20,885 bases of DNA from an uncultured Bacillota bacterium (GTDB taxonomy: Bacteria > Bacillota > Dehalobacteriia > UBA4068 > UBA4997), in assembly GCA_948907985.1 (NCBI GenBank), contig CAQWMM010000033.1, forward strand, positions 1-20,885, in the 5' to 3' direction. The notes under the pieces were generated by a model. It did not search any database, was not told the DNA's origin, and saw only the letters and a program-made list of their open reading frames with translations. The position numbers and the translations under genes are program-made. This document shows, piece by piece, positions 6,927 to 14,534 of this stretch (within the stretch, counting starts at the first letter, position 1; every line of letters begins with the position of its first letter).

Positions 6927-8345
6927 TTAAATTATCCCAAAAGCCGGTATAAACTGCATCAAAGCAAAGCCAAACATTGAGATTGCTAAAATGCTAAGTA
7001 TAGTCAGAGCGAACCCGTTTTTGCCCATAAAAGAGGGTTTCAGGCCATGCGCCACCGGAATTGCCCGAATTGAGGTAGGCAAAATATACGCGCAGTTGAA
7101 AGCCGCCGCCGTAATAAAAATGTAAGGGATTGGATTAAGCCCCAACTCCTGCGTAACGCTGATTACCACCGGCAGGGCAATGGCCGCTGCCGCAGTGTTG
7201 CTGGCGATCTCGGCCAGCATAATGGTAAAGGCCACAAACAGCAGCACCGTCAGCAGGCCGCCGCTCAAATGACTGTTTACCAACTGCGCCGCCACCACCT
7301 GCGCCGCGCCGGAATCGCTGATCATACCGCCCACCGCCAGGCCGCCGGCAATCAGGAAAAGCAGGTTCCAGCCCACGCCGCGCTCCGCCCGCTCCCAGGT
7401 CAACAGCGCAGTACCATCTTGCTTGGGCAGAACAAAAGTCAGCATACCAAAAAGCATAAAGATATAGGCCGGCTTCAGCCCCGGCAGCCAAGCCTCAAAC
7501 AGCGGACGAAGAAAGGCCAGCAGCATAGCCGCCCCAAACAGCGCCACGCTAAGCATTTCATCCCGGCTCATCGGCGGCAATTCCTGATACATACCCTGGA
7601 AGTATTCCTTGCTGCCCTCCAGACTGACATTTTTCGGTTTAATCAGCAGCAAATAAGCCACGCCAATAACAATCAACAGCAACATAAACGGCAACAGGCG
7701 CACAATCCAATCCAGATAAGCAAATTCGCGGCCGGTTAGCTGCTCAAAGTAACCCACCGCAATCAGATTCATCGCCCCGCCCAGGGGCGTCCCCACGCCG
7801 CCAACGCCCGCGCCCCAGGCAATCGCCGCCAAAATAATGGAGCGAATCGGGCTGCCCTCCTTGGTGATGTATTGCAGCATAGCAAAGGCAATCGGCGTCA
7901 GCACCATACAAACCACCGCGTTGGGTAAAACGGTGGAAAGCAGCGCCGGCAAAACGAACCATACGATAATCTGCTGAGTGGCGGAGGGGCCGATTATGCA
8001 AAGCGCTTTCAGCGAAAGACGGCGGTCAAAGCCGGTTTCGTGCCAGGCAATCGCCAGCAGGTCCGCGCCCAAAAGCAGCACAACAATTTCCGAGAAGTAG
8101 TCGCTGATTATGCCCTCCATCGGCAAAATACCCAGCAGAGCATTCACCACAATCGGGATAAAGGCTGTAACCGCCGCGCTTACCGGCACCGTAATCCACC
8201 AAAAGCCCATCCAAACCACGGTGCCAACAGCAACTCTGGCCGCAAAACTAAAAGCGCTGGCTGGCAGCAGCAAAACTATCATTACCAGCAGCAGCGGCCC
8301 CAAAATGATTTCGGCAATCTGGCTTTTGTTAAAAATTTTTTCCAT
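6927..8345 (-). CDS. DASS/SLC13-family anion:Na+ symporter (di/tricarboxylate-type permease)
   Basis: A 472-residue polytopic membrane protein with about 11-12 hydrophobic segments. The second-repeat signature SNT (382-384, EIASNTAAAAIALPV) and the segment WNLLFLIAGGLAVGGM are typical of divalent-anion symporters. Members carry dicarboxylates, citrate, sulfate or similar anions with sodium. In the first repeat the family SNT position reads LPN (about 140-142), and the GTPxN motif reads GTPLGGAMN (185-193), so the substrate may be unusual. A GTG start 18 codons upstream is possible, but that region is a terminator hairpin, so the ATG at 8345 with a weak AAAGAAGA site was chosen. It is downstream of the ABC operon but separated from it by that terminator. 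Confidence 0.82.
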   Translation of the reverse strand: MEKIFNKSQIAEIILGPLLLVMIVLLLPASAFSFAARVAVGTVVWMGFWWITVPVSAAVTAFIPIVVNALLGILPMEGIISDYFSEIVVLLLGADLLAIAWHETGFDRRLSLKALCIIGPSATQQIIVWFVLPALLSTVLPNAVVCMVLTPIAFAMLQYITKEGSPIRSIILAAIAWGAGVGGVGTPLGGAMNLIAVGYFEQLTGREFAYLDWIVRLLPFMLLLIVIGVAYLLLIKPKNVSLEGSKEYFQGMYQELPPMSRDEMLSVALFGAAMLLAFLRPLFEAWLPGLKPAYIFMLFGMLTFVLPKQDGTALLTWERAERGVGWNLLFLIAGGLAVGGMISDSGAAQVVAAQLVNSHLSGGLLTVLLFVAFTIMLAEIASNTAAAAIALPVVISVTQELGLNPIPYIFITAAAFNCAYILPTSIRAIPVAHGLKPSFMGKNGFALTILSILAISMFGFALMQFIPAFGII

Positions 8346-8372
8346 AAAATCGTCTTCTTTTTTTGTTTTTAC

Positions 8373-8412
8373 AAAAAAAAGGCTCGAATGGTCAACCACG
8401 CCACCAGAGCCT
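8373..8412 (-). terminator. Intrinsic terminator after the ABC transporter operon
   Basis: AGGCTC (8412-8407 on the minus strand) pairs with GAGCCT (8385-8380). An inner TGGT/ACCA pair extends the stem. The stem is followed by a run of eight Ts on the minus strand (8380-8373). It starts 13 bases after the ATPase stop. It separates the ABC operon from the DASS transporter gene. Confidence 0.88.
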
Positions 8413-8424
8413 TTCTTATTTTAA

Positions 8425-9216
8425 TTATGAAAGTAGAATCCGGTCATTATCCAAAATCTGGCCTTTAACCTGACGGTACTTTAAGAGCAAACCCTCCACC
8501 GTCAACTGCGAGCGTTCCTCGCCGTAGAGATCAAGCACCACCTGGCCGTCGTCCATCATAATTGTACGGTTGCCCATATCCAGCGCCGAGGCAATATTAT
8601 GCGTAATCATCAGCGTGGTAATGCCCTTTTCCGCCACCACCTGTCTGGTGATTGCAAAAACCTTTTCCGCCGTCAGCGGGTCCAGCGCCGCGGTGTGCTC
8701 ATCCAAAAGCAGCAGCTTGGGCGTAACAATCACCGCCATCAGCAGCGTAACCGCCTGACGCTGGCCGCCGGAAAGCAACCCCATTTTGGTTTTCATACGA
8801 TCCTCCAGCCCCATATCCAGTCTGGCCAAAGTTTCGCGGAAAACATCCCGGTCTTTTTTGGTAATCGCCGGCCGAAGCCCCCGGCGTACCGAGGAATAAG
8901 CAATCGCTAAATTCTGTTCAATCGTCATACTGGGCGCGGTGCCTTTCATAGGGTCCTGAAAAATCCGGCCAATAACTCTGGCGCGGTAGGTTTCCGGCTT
9001 AAAGGTAACGTCCTCGCCGTCTAGCAAAATCTGTCCCTCGTCGGTCAGAAAACTGCCGGCAATCGCATTAAACAGGGTGGATTTGCCCGCGCCGTTAGAA
9101 CCGATAATCGCGGCGAAATCCCCCCGCGCCAGGTGCAGATTAACCCCCTTGAGAACCTGCTTTTCGTTCACCGTGCCGGCCTCAAAGGTTTTGTGGAGGT
9201 TATTAAGTTTGAGCAT
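8425..9216 (-). CDS. ABC transporter ATP-binding protein (TrpZ-like)
   Basis: Energises the adjacent importer by ATP hydrolysis at the inner face of the membrane. The 263-residue product has Walker A GSNGAGKST (39-47), Q-loop Q87, signature LSGGQ (148-152), Walker B LLLLDE (168-173) and H-loop H206. The frame opens further upstream, but the ATG at 9216 follows AGGAGG and AGGG sites and gives the standard family start MLKLNNLHKTF. It overlaps the permease gene by 14 bases, so the two are likely translationally coupled. The family is the uncharacterised/tryptophan-type system (TrpXYZ). The substrate is not proven here. Confidence 0.93.
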   Translation of the reverse strand: MLKLNNLHKTFEAGTVNEKQVLKGVNLHLARGDFAAIIGSNGAGKSTLFNAIAGSFLTDEGQILLDGEDVTFKPETYRARVIGRIFQDPMKGTAPSMTIEQNLAIAYSSVRRGLRPAITKKDRDVFRETLARLDMGLEDRMKTKMGLLSGGQRQAVTLLMAVIVTPKLLLLDEHTAALDPLTAEKVFAITRQVVAEKGITTLMITHNIASALDMGNRTIMMDDGQVVLDLYGEERSQLTVEGLLLKYRQVKGQILDNDRILLS

Positions 9217-10129
9217 TTTCCCTGATCCTCCTGGCCTTGTTGCGATATTCAGTCCACGCAGATTTGGCCGGACCCACAGCCAGCGCGACGGCAATAATCA
9301 AAACTGAAACGAATTTTAAGAAATACGTTGGGAACAGGTTGGTTTTAATAGCAATGGCAATAATGATACGGTAGGCAACGCTGCCCACAATGGCCGAAAC
9401 AAAGCCCACCGCCAGATTGCGCTTAACGCACAGGGTTTCGCCGATAATCACCGAGGCAAAACCCACCACAATGGTACCGCTGCCGGCGGTTACATCGGCA
9501 TAGCCCATATACTGGGTGTAAACCGCACCAGAGGCCGCCACGCAGGCGTTAGCCAGCGCCAGGGCCAGCCATTTCATTTTGGTGGTGGAAACCGAAGTGG
9601 CCCGCACCATATCCTCATTATCGCCGGTAGCGCAAATGCACAGCCCGGTATGGGTGGTGAAGAAGAACTCCACCAGCGCCACAATCACCAGGCAGATAAT
9701 AAAACTGACGGTAATCATCGCCGCGTGTTTGGAAACGCCGGTTAACTGCTGAAACTGCGAGAACAAAGTCGGCGAACCCAAAATAGAGATATTCGGCGTA
9801 CCGTTGTTCATAATTAACAGGTTTATGGAATATAAACCTGACATTGTCATAATACCGGCCAAAATCGGCGGAATTTTCACTTTAGTTTGAAAAAACGCCG
9901 TAACGCTGCCGGCCAGCGCACCCGCCGCCAGCGCCGCCAAAAGCGCCAGCAGGGGCGCAAAAGGCAGGCCGGAATTAATCAGCATGGCGCTGATTGCCAT
10001 GCCCAGCGTGATACTGCCGTCGACCGTCAAATCCGGAATCTTCAAAATCCGAAAGGTTATATAAACCCCCAGCACCATTAAACCATAAACCAGGCCAAGC
10101 TCCACAGCGCCCAAAATCTGGTTTGTCAT
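9203..10129 (-). CDS. ABC transporter permease (TrpY-like, branched-chain-type permease fold)
   Basis: A 308-residue membrane protein with about eight hydrophobic segments, related to the BPD_transp_2 permeases of branched-chain amino acid and uncharacterised substrate importers. Typical stretches are the N-terminal ITFRILKIPDLTVDGSITLG and the ATGDNEDMVRATSV segment, which likely contacts the ATPase. The start ATG is six bases after the binding-protein stop, with a poor ribosome site, so it is probably translated by coupling. Its end overlaps the ATPase start by 14 bases. Together with its neighbours it forms a complete importer: lipoprotein, permease and ATPase. Confidence 0.92.
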   Translation of the reverse strand: MTNQILGAVELGLVYGLMVLGVYITFRILKIPDLTVDGSITLGMAISAMLINSGLPFAPLLALLAALAAGALAGSVTAFFQTKVKIPPILAGIMTMSGLYSINLLIMNNGTPNISILGSPTLFSQFQQLTGVSKHAAMITVSFIICLVIVALVEFFFTTHTGLCICATGDNEDMVRATSVSTTKMKWLALALANACVAASGAVYTQYMGYADVTAGSGTIVVGFASVIIGETLCVKRNLAVGFVSAIVGSVAYRIIIAIAIKTNLFPTYFLKFVSVLIIAVALAVGPAKSAWTEYRNKARRIRENAQT

Positions 10130-10135
10130 CGTCTG

Positions 10136-11173
10136 CTATTTAGTAGTAACAAAAGTGGCCTGTGCAGTATATTCTTCCGGCAGCTCCACGCCCAGCTTTT
10201 TCTGCACATCGCTGTTCACCACCAGCGTAAAGTCAGAATACTGCTGGCAGGGCATTTCTTCCAAAGCCTTGCCGTTGTACCACTCGATAACCATATCGGC
10301 AGTCATTTTGCCAACGGTTTCATAATCCACGCCATAAGAGCAGAACGCGCCGCCCATAGTCATCGAATCAGCCGCGCCGTAAACCGGAATACCCATATCG
10401 GCCAAAATCTGCCCCAGCTGATTGAAGTTAGAGGCAATCACCGAATCCAAAGCCACATAAACATAGCCATAGTCCGCCAGCGGCAAGGACTGCGCCTGGG
10501 TTACAGCGTCGGTAATATCGGCATAGCCCACAACATCAACAGGATAACCCTTGCTTTCGCAGTAGGCCTTGGCGGCCTCCATAGTGCACTGCGCGTTGTT
10601 CTGAGAAGTGTTGTACATAATGCAGACCTTTTTGCCCTCTTCCAACGGGGTGATGGCATTAGCGGTTTCAATAATCAAATCCGCCGGAATGGTGTTGGAA
10701 GTGCCGGTGGCCAGGATTGCCGGGTCAACGGTGTTCAAATCGGGCATGATCTTGGAATATACCGGGTCAACAACCGACATAAAGATAATCGGAATATCGC
10801 CGCCGCAAATGCTGGCCGCAGCCTGTGCCGGCGGAGTCAGCATCGGCACGATCAAATCACAGCCGTTATCAACAAAGCCCTGAATAATGGTAGACATTGT
10901 ACCGGCGTCGCCCGCCGCGCTCTGAAAGTCTACCACAATTTTATCCGCCAAACCGGCCCCGGCAATAGTCGCGGTAAAGCTGTCATACATTTCCTGCGCG
11001 TCGGCCATATCCACCAGCTGCACAAAACCGACGTTAATAACGTCTTTGGTGTTCACCGTACCAGTCGCGGCCGGATCGTTGTTCCCCTGTTGCGGCGTAT
11101 TATTGTCGTTGCCGCAGGCCGCCAGGCACAGAACCAGCCCCACGACCATAATCAAACTAATTAGTTTCTTCAT
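10136..11173 (-). CDS. ABC transporter substrate-binding lipoprotein (ABC_sub_bind/TrpX family)
   Basis: The extracytoplasmic receptor of the importer, 345 residues. The N-terminus has a lysine-led hydrophobic signal and lipobox LAAC with C20 as the lipidated residue, then a low-complexity Asn/Gln/Gly linker. The mature part has two periplasmic-binding lobes with motifs typical of the ABC_sub_bind family, for example VGFVQLVDMADAQEMYDSF near the start and IPVYGAADSMTMGGAFCSYG near the end. The frame is open further upstream, but GGAGG nine bases before the ATG at 11173 fixes the start. TrpX of streptococci belongs to this family and handles aromatic amino acids. No T-box or other tryptophan-specific leader is visible here, so the ligand stays open. 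Confidence 0.9.
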   Translation of the reverse strand: MKKLISLIMVVGLVLCLAACGNDNNTPQQGNNDPAATGTVNTKDVINVGFVQLVDMADAQEMYDSFTATIAGAGLADKIVVDFQSAAGDAGTMSTIIQGFVDNGCDLIVPMLTPPAQAAASICGGDIPIIFMSVVDPVYSKIMPDLNTVDPAILATGTSNTIPADLIIETANAITPLEEGKKVCIMYNTSQNNAQCTMEAAKAYCESKGYPVDVVGYADITDAVTQAQSLPLADYGYVYVALDSVIASNFNQLGQILADMGIPVYGAADSMTMGGAFCSYGVDYETVGKMTADMVIEWYNGKALEEMPCQQYSDFTLVVNSDVQKKLGVELPEEYTAQATFVTTK

Positions 11174-11240
11174 TTTTACTTTCCTCCCATTTTTCTGTCT
11201 TACAATTTTACCCAATTATTTTTGAGTATATATATATTAT

Positions 11241-11268
11241 TTTATAACATTTTTTGGCCGCTTGTCAA
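11241..11268 (-). promoter_or_regulatory. Promoter of the ABC transporter operon
   Basis: On the minus strand TTGACA (11268-11263) is followed by TATAAA (11246-11241) at 16 bases, or by TAAAAT at 18 bases. It is about 68 bases upstream of the lipoprotein ATG. The short AT-rich leader shows no riboswitch-like or T-box structure. Confidence 0.75.
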
Positions 11269-11278
11269 TATATTTTTG

Positions 11279-11307
11279 TTGTTTTTATGCAGAAAAAGTT
11301 GTATAAT
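11279..11307 (+). promoter_or_regulatory. Promoter of the cupin gene with long structured leader
   Basis: TTGTTT (11279-11284) and TATAAT (11302-11307) are spaced by 17 bases. Transcription would begin near 11314, giving a leader of about 160 bases that contains the structured element at 11332-11452. It is divergent from the ABC operon promoter, with only 10 bases between the two -35 boxes. The 300-base gap between the two ATGs (11174-11473) contains nothing else recognisable. Confidence 0.68.
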
Positions 11308-11331
11308 GATTATAAAAATATTTATATTATA

Positions 11332-11452
11332 AGACTGTTGAGAGATGCTCAGATTTGAACGATAAGCAAGCGAAAGAAGGAGGCGTACTTACAGTACGTT
11401 GACGACTTGAGTCGCCGCGAAGAGTTCAAAGATGGGCGTTTATCGACAGTCT
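11332..11452 (+). repeat. 121-nt nearly fully paired structured element (cis-RNA or MITE-like) in the cupin leader
   Basis: The ends AGACTGTTGA (11332-11341) and TCGACAGTCT (11443-11452) pair over ten positions. A nine-pair segment follows inside (11343-11351 with 11433-11441), then TTTGAAC (11354-11360) with GTTCAAA (11424-11430). The 29-base arms are exactly equal and pair at 26 of 29 positions, with G-A type mismatches at the rest. The 63-base apical part holds the perfect hairpins CGTACT-TAC-AGTACG (11384-11398) and CGAC-TTGA-GTCG (11403-11414). It ends just before the AAGGAGG ribosome site of the cupin gene. It could be a regulatory leader RNA, a small non-coding RNA or a non-autonomous mobile repeat. 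No clear target-site duplication is visible. Confidence 0.7.
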
Positions 11453-11473
11453 GTGTTAAGGAGGTTTTTTGTT

Positions 11474-11827
11474 ATGAAATACAACCCATTTGCCAATCTG
11501 CCCGCCGTTAATATGACGCCGGTCATCACCCGCAAGCTGCTGGCCTACCAGCCAGGCGAAAACGCCACCCCCGGCTATACCGTCAACCTGATGCAGGCCA
11601 AAGCCGGGGCAACCGCGCCGCCCCACAGCCACCCCCACTTGCAGGTGATCTATATGCTCTCCGGCCAGGGAGATTTCCTCTGCGGTGAAGAAACCCAGAT
11701 CTTAAAGCCCGGAGATGTAATCCAAATTGACGCCAACGTGCCCCATACTTTCGCCAGCATTGACGAAGACAGCGCCTGGCTGGAATTTTTCACCCCGGAG
11801 CGGGAGGATTACAAGCCCAATGTTTAA
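11474..11827 (+). CDS. Single-domain cupin protein
   Basis: A 117-residue small beta-barrel protein, probably cytoplasmic. Cupin motif 1 is recognisable: G45, H51-S-H53, Q57, G64. The usual metal-ligand glutamate is replaced by glutamine Q57. Motif 2 keeps G80 and H91 (PGDVIQIDANVPHTF), though the typical PxG is replaced by DAN. Metal binding by H51, H53 and H91 is plausible. Such proteins may be sugar-related isomerases, dioxygenase-like enzymes or ligand sensors, and function cannot be assigned. The ATG at 11474 with AAGGAGG nine bases upstream is the clear start. An earlier in-frame ATG at 11432 lies inside the structured leader and lacks a ribosome site. Its end overlaps the next gene by 8 bases. 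Confidence 0.88.
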   Translation: MKYNPFANLPAVNMTPVITRKLLAYQPGENATPGYTVNLMQAKAGATAPPHSHPHLQVIYMLSGQGDFLCGEETQILKPGDVIQIDANVPHTFASIDEDSAWLEFFTPEREDYKPNV

Positions 11828-12668
11828 GCACACCCGCCCTTACGCGCTGCTCGGCCTTTGTCTGGCGGTGTTGGCCGCCTTTTGGGTATGGCGGCAAATC
11901 CCCACATACAGCGGCGCGCTGGACGCTTACGCCAAACAGGTGCTCCAAAATCCATCGGCCTATGGCATAATCGGCAAGCCGCAAGCGGATGGTTATACCA
12001 TTTATAACATTCAGCGGCAGAGCCGCCGCGCCTACACCGGCATACTGGCAGTTTCGGCCTATAACGCAGCCGCCAACCAAATCCAAATGCACGCCCAGCC
12101 GGTGCTGGTGCAAAAAAACGGCCTCTTTTGGCAGGTACAGCCGCAAGAGGATTTTCAGAAATATATTGTTGCGCCAACCGAAGAGTGCAACCTTTTCCCG
12201 GTGCAAGTTTACGCCGCCGAATGGGGTGATTTCCGTTTGCAGCTTTGCCGGCAGATCAAAGCAGAACCGGCCTGCTATTCACCCGACTATAATCCGCACG
12301 CCAAATTTAGATACAGCCGATTTACCTCGCTGGACGCTTACTACATCGGCAGCGCCGCAGACAAAGGAAAATACACCTCAATCGCTGTTGCCGCCGCGGC
12401 TATGAACACCGGGCAGGAAAGACCGCAAATGCTTGTGCCAATTAAAGATAATCAGTTATTCACTATTGGCGGCGAAGAAACTATTCGCTCCACCAGCGAG
12501 CTAGACGGCGACTGGCCGGAGCATATCGGGCTGGGCGGCGGCGGTATGAGCAGCGGCAGCTGGCGGGATATTATGGACATTCATCCCCTGGCGGAAACTT
12601 ACGCCGTTGATTTATACTTAAACGGCCAACTGGCAGCGGAACTAACTCTGCTGCTGGAGGATAGTTAA
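11820..12668 (+). CDS. Hypothetical membrane-anchored protein
   Basis: Not recognised. The 282-residue product has a basic N-terminus and one hydrophobic segment (about 8-25) followed by WRQIPTYSG, so it is probably anchored in the membrane with an extracytoplasmic domain. The rest is mixed alpha/beta with many Tyr and Gln residues, four cysteines after the anchor-proximal one absent from lipobox context, and a glycine-rich GLGGGGMSSGSW stretch around 240-250. The C-terminal VDLYLNGQLAAELTLLLED suggests a beta-hairpin ending. The ATG lies inside the cupin stop region (overlap of 8 bases) with GGAGG 12 bases upstream, so it is translated from the cupin mRNA. It converges with the thi operon; the two stop codons overlap over 12665-12668. 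Confidence 0.6.
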   Translation: MFKHTRPYALLGLCLAVLAAFWVWRQIPTYSGALDAYAKQVLQNPSAYGIIGKPQADGYTIYNIQRQSRRAYTGILAVSAYNAAANQIQMHAQPVLVQKNGLFWQVQPQEDFQKYIVAPTEECNLFPVQVYAAEWGDFRLQLCRQIKAEPACYSPDYNPHAKFRYSRFTSLDAYYIGSAADKGKYTSIAVAAAAMNTGQERPQMLVPIKDNQLFTIGGEETIRSTSELDGDWPEHIGLGGGGMSSGSWRDIMDIHPLAETYAVDLYLNGQLAAELTLLLEDS

Positions 12669-13261
12669 TTATCAGCACCGGCGGCGCGCAACTCGGCCAT
12701 TAAAGCGGCCGGCTCAGCACAGGTCATAAACTCGCTCATCAGGCAGGCGCCTTGCGCGCCTGCCTTTTTAATTTGCCCGATATTCTGCGCGTTTATGCCG
12801 CCGATAGCGTAAACCGGCAGGCGCGAGGCGGCGCAGATTTGTTGCAGCCAGGCCAATCCCCGCCCCGGCAGCCCCGCCTTGCAGCCGGTGGCAAAAATAT
12901 GCCCGGCGGTGATATAGTTACAGCCCAGCCGCGCCGCCCTCTCCGCCTCCGCCAAACTATGGCAGGACGCGCCCAGCGCATGCAGCCGCCGCCCCAACGG
13001 CAATTTAAACTGCGCTAACAGCGGCAGCGGCAAGTGCAGAAATTCTGTTTCTTCATTATAATAGGTGTGCCAAACGCAGGAGACTTGATACGCCCGGCAA
13101 ATTGCCTGCACCTGCTCCGCCAGCGCCAGATACTCCGCCGCCGGCAGCTCTTTGGCGCGCAAAAGCAGCGCGTCCGGCCTGGCGGCGGCAATTTTGGCAA
13201 TCCTTTCCATAAAATCACCGGCGCACAGGCGGCGATCCGTAACACAAACTATCTTAAACAT
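12665..13261 (-). CDS. tenI: TenI-type thiazole tautomerase (ThiE/TenI family)
   Basis: TenI aromatises the thiazole phosphate carboxylate tautomer made by ThiG; its relative ThiE couples thiazole and pyrimidine to thiamine phosphate. The 198-residue TIM-barrel protein shows VTDR near the start, LLLRAKEL (R35, K37), LGASCHSLAEAERA with the conserved His, and AGHIFATGCKAGLPGRGL followed by YAIGGI. The GHxFxTxCKxGLxGRG form is that of Bacillus TenI. The ThiE motif HxGQxD, needed for pyrimidine pyrophosphate handling, is replaced by HLPLPLL. TenI is therefore preferred, though an automatic label of thiamine phosphate synthase is likely. The ATG overlaps the thiH end by 8 bases without a good ribosome site, so it is translationally coupled. 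Confidence 0.78.
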   Translation of the reverse strand: MFKIVCVTDRRLCAGDFMERIAKIAAARPDALLLRAKELPAAEYLALAEQVQAICRAYQVSCVWHTYYNEETEFLHLPLPLLAQFKLPLGRRLHALGASCHSLAEAERAARLGCNYITAGHIFATGCKAGLPGRGLAWLQQICAASRLPVYAIGGINAQNIGQIKKAGAQGACLMSEFMTCAEPAALMAELRAAGADN

Positions 13262-14525
13262 ACAAATAATCGTTCAGCACCGGCTGCAAGCCCTCGCCGG
13301 CCATATCCGCCGCCATCTGCTGCAAACTGCGCCCGTCGTCAATATTAAACTGCTCGTCGCCATGCGTCTGTTCGTCCGGCTCCTGGCCGGCGTGATATTT
13401 ACTCGCATGGTCGCCAATCCCGGTGGAAACCCCCGCCGAAACCTTGGTAGCGGCAATTTTAGCAATACCGTTGCGAAAGGCCGCGCTCTCCCGCGAAGAA
13501 ACCGTAATCCCCACAAAGGGCAGAAAAATCCGATAAGCGCACAAAATCTGGCAAAGCTGCCGCTCGCCCACGTCCTGCGGGCGAATTTTTTCATTGTTGA
13601 CAATCGGCCGCAGCCGCGGACAGGACAGCGAAAATTCCGCCTGCGGATATTTGCGCTGCAAATAATAAACGTGCAGGGCGCTGGCCAGCGCGTCCCGCCG
13701 AAAATCCGCCAGCCCCAGCAACGCCGAACAGGTAACCCCCCGCATACCGGCGCGCAGCGCCCGCTCCTGCGCGTCAAAACGATAGGGCCAAACCCGTTTA
13801 TGCCCCAGCAGGTGCAGCTGCTCATAACGTTCAATATCATAAGTTTCCTGAAAAACCGTTACAAAATCCACGCCGCACTCATGCAGATAACAATACTCGT
13901 CAGTATTCAGCGGGTAAATTTCCACGCCCACCAGCCGGAAATACTGCCGCGCCAGCCGGCAGGCCTCGCCGATATATTTAAGGTCGCTTTGGGCGCGGCT
14001 CTCGCCGGTCAAAATCAGAATTTCCTCCATGCCGGACGCCGCAATAACCTGCATTTCCCGCTCCAGCTGTTCGCGGTCCAGGCGCAGACGCTGAATATGG
14101 TTATAACAGTTAAAACCGCAGTATACGCAGTAATTTTCACAATAATTGGCAATATAAAGCGGCGTGAACATGTAGACCGTATTACCAAAGTGGCGGCTGG
14201 TTTCGGCCCGGGCGCGCTGGGCCATTTCCTCTAAAAAAGGCTGGGCCGCCGGCGCAAGCAGCGCCTTAAAATCCTCAACCGAACAGGTTTCGTGCGCCAG
14301 CGCCGTCTTAACGTCCCGCGCCGTATAGTCCTGATAATTGTAGCTGTTCATCTCGGCCAGCACCTGCCCGCAAATTGCCGACTCAATTTGTTCCATACCC
14401 GGCAGATAAGCCAGATGATCCGTCCGGCTGGCCGGGTTCTGCTCCAACTCATGTTTGCGCGCCAAAGCCTGCGGCGATAAAAAGTCGGAATCTACCAAAA
14501 ATTGCTCTGTCGTATTCGTTTGCAT
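13254..14525 (-). CDS. thiH: 2-iminoacetate synthase ThiH (radical SAM)
   Basis: ThiH cleaves tyrosine with a 5'-deoxyadenosyl radical to give dehydroglycine (2-iminoacetate) and p-cresol; this is the anaerobic source of the thiazole C-N unit. The 423 residues contain the radical SAM cluster motif C129-x3-C133-x2-C136 in YCENYCVYCGF, a TGESR segment after the second strand, VEIYPLN, FQETYD and the family-typical C-terminal tail ending QPVLNDYLYV. Length is slightly above the usual 370-380 of proteobacterial forms. The ribosome site AAGGGGG precedes the ATG. It begins nine bases after thiG and overlaps tenI by 8 bases. Use of ThiH instead of the oxygen-dependent ThiO fits an anaerobe. Confidence 0.96.
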   Translation of the reverse strand: MQTNTTEQFLVDSDFLSPQALARKHELEQNPASRTDHLAYLPGMEQIESAICGQVLAEMNSYNYQDYTARDVKTALAHETCSVEDFKALLAPAAQPFLEEMAQRARAETSRHFGNTVYMFTPLYIANYCENYCVYCGFNCYNHIQRLRLDREQLEREMQVIAASGMEEILILTGESRAQSDLKYIGEACRLARQYFRLVGVEIYPLNTDEYCYLHECGVDFVTVFQETYDIERYEQLHLLGHKRVWPYRFDAQERALRAGMRGVTCSALLGLADFRRDALASALHVYYLQRKYPQAEFSLSCPRLRPIVNNEKIRPQDVGERQLCQILCAYRIFLPFVGITVSSRESAAFRNGIAKIAATKVSAGVSTGIGDHASKYHAGQEPDEQTHGDEQFNIDDGRSLQQMAADMAGEGLQPVLNDYLYV

Positions 14526-14534
14526 ACGCCCCCT

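Noticed and set aside
8346..8399. GTG-initiated 18-codon extension of the DASS transporter
   Set aside because: It overlaps the ABC operon terminator hairpin and its T run, so it would lie in terminated RNA; the internal ATG matches the family start better.
11174..11262. T-box leader for the TrpX-like operon
   Set aside because: The leader is about 55-65 bases, AT-rich, with no specifier stem or antiterminator.
13152..14234. Long plus-strand open frame opposite thiH and tenI
   Set aside because: It is antisense to two well-identified thi genes and lacks any family signature.
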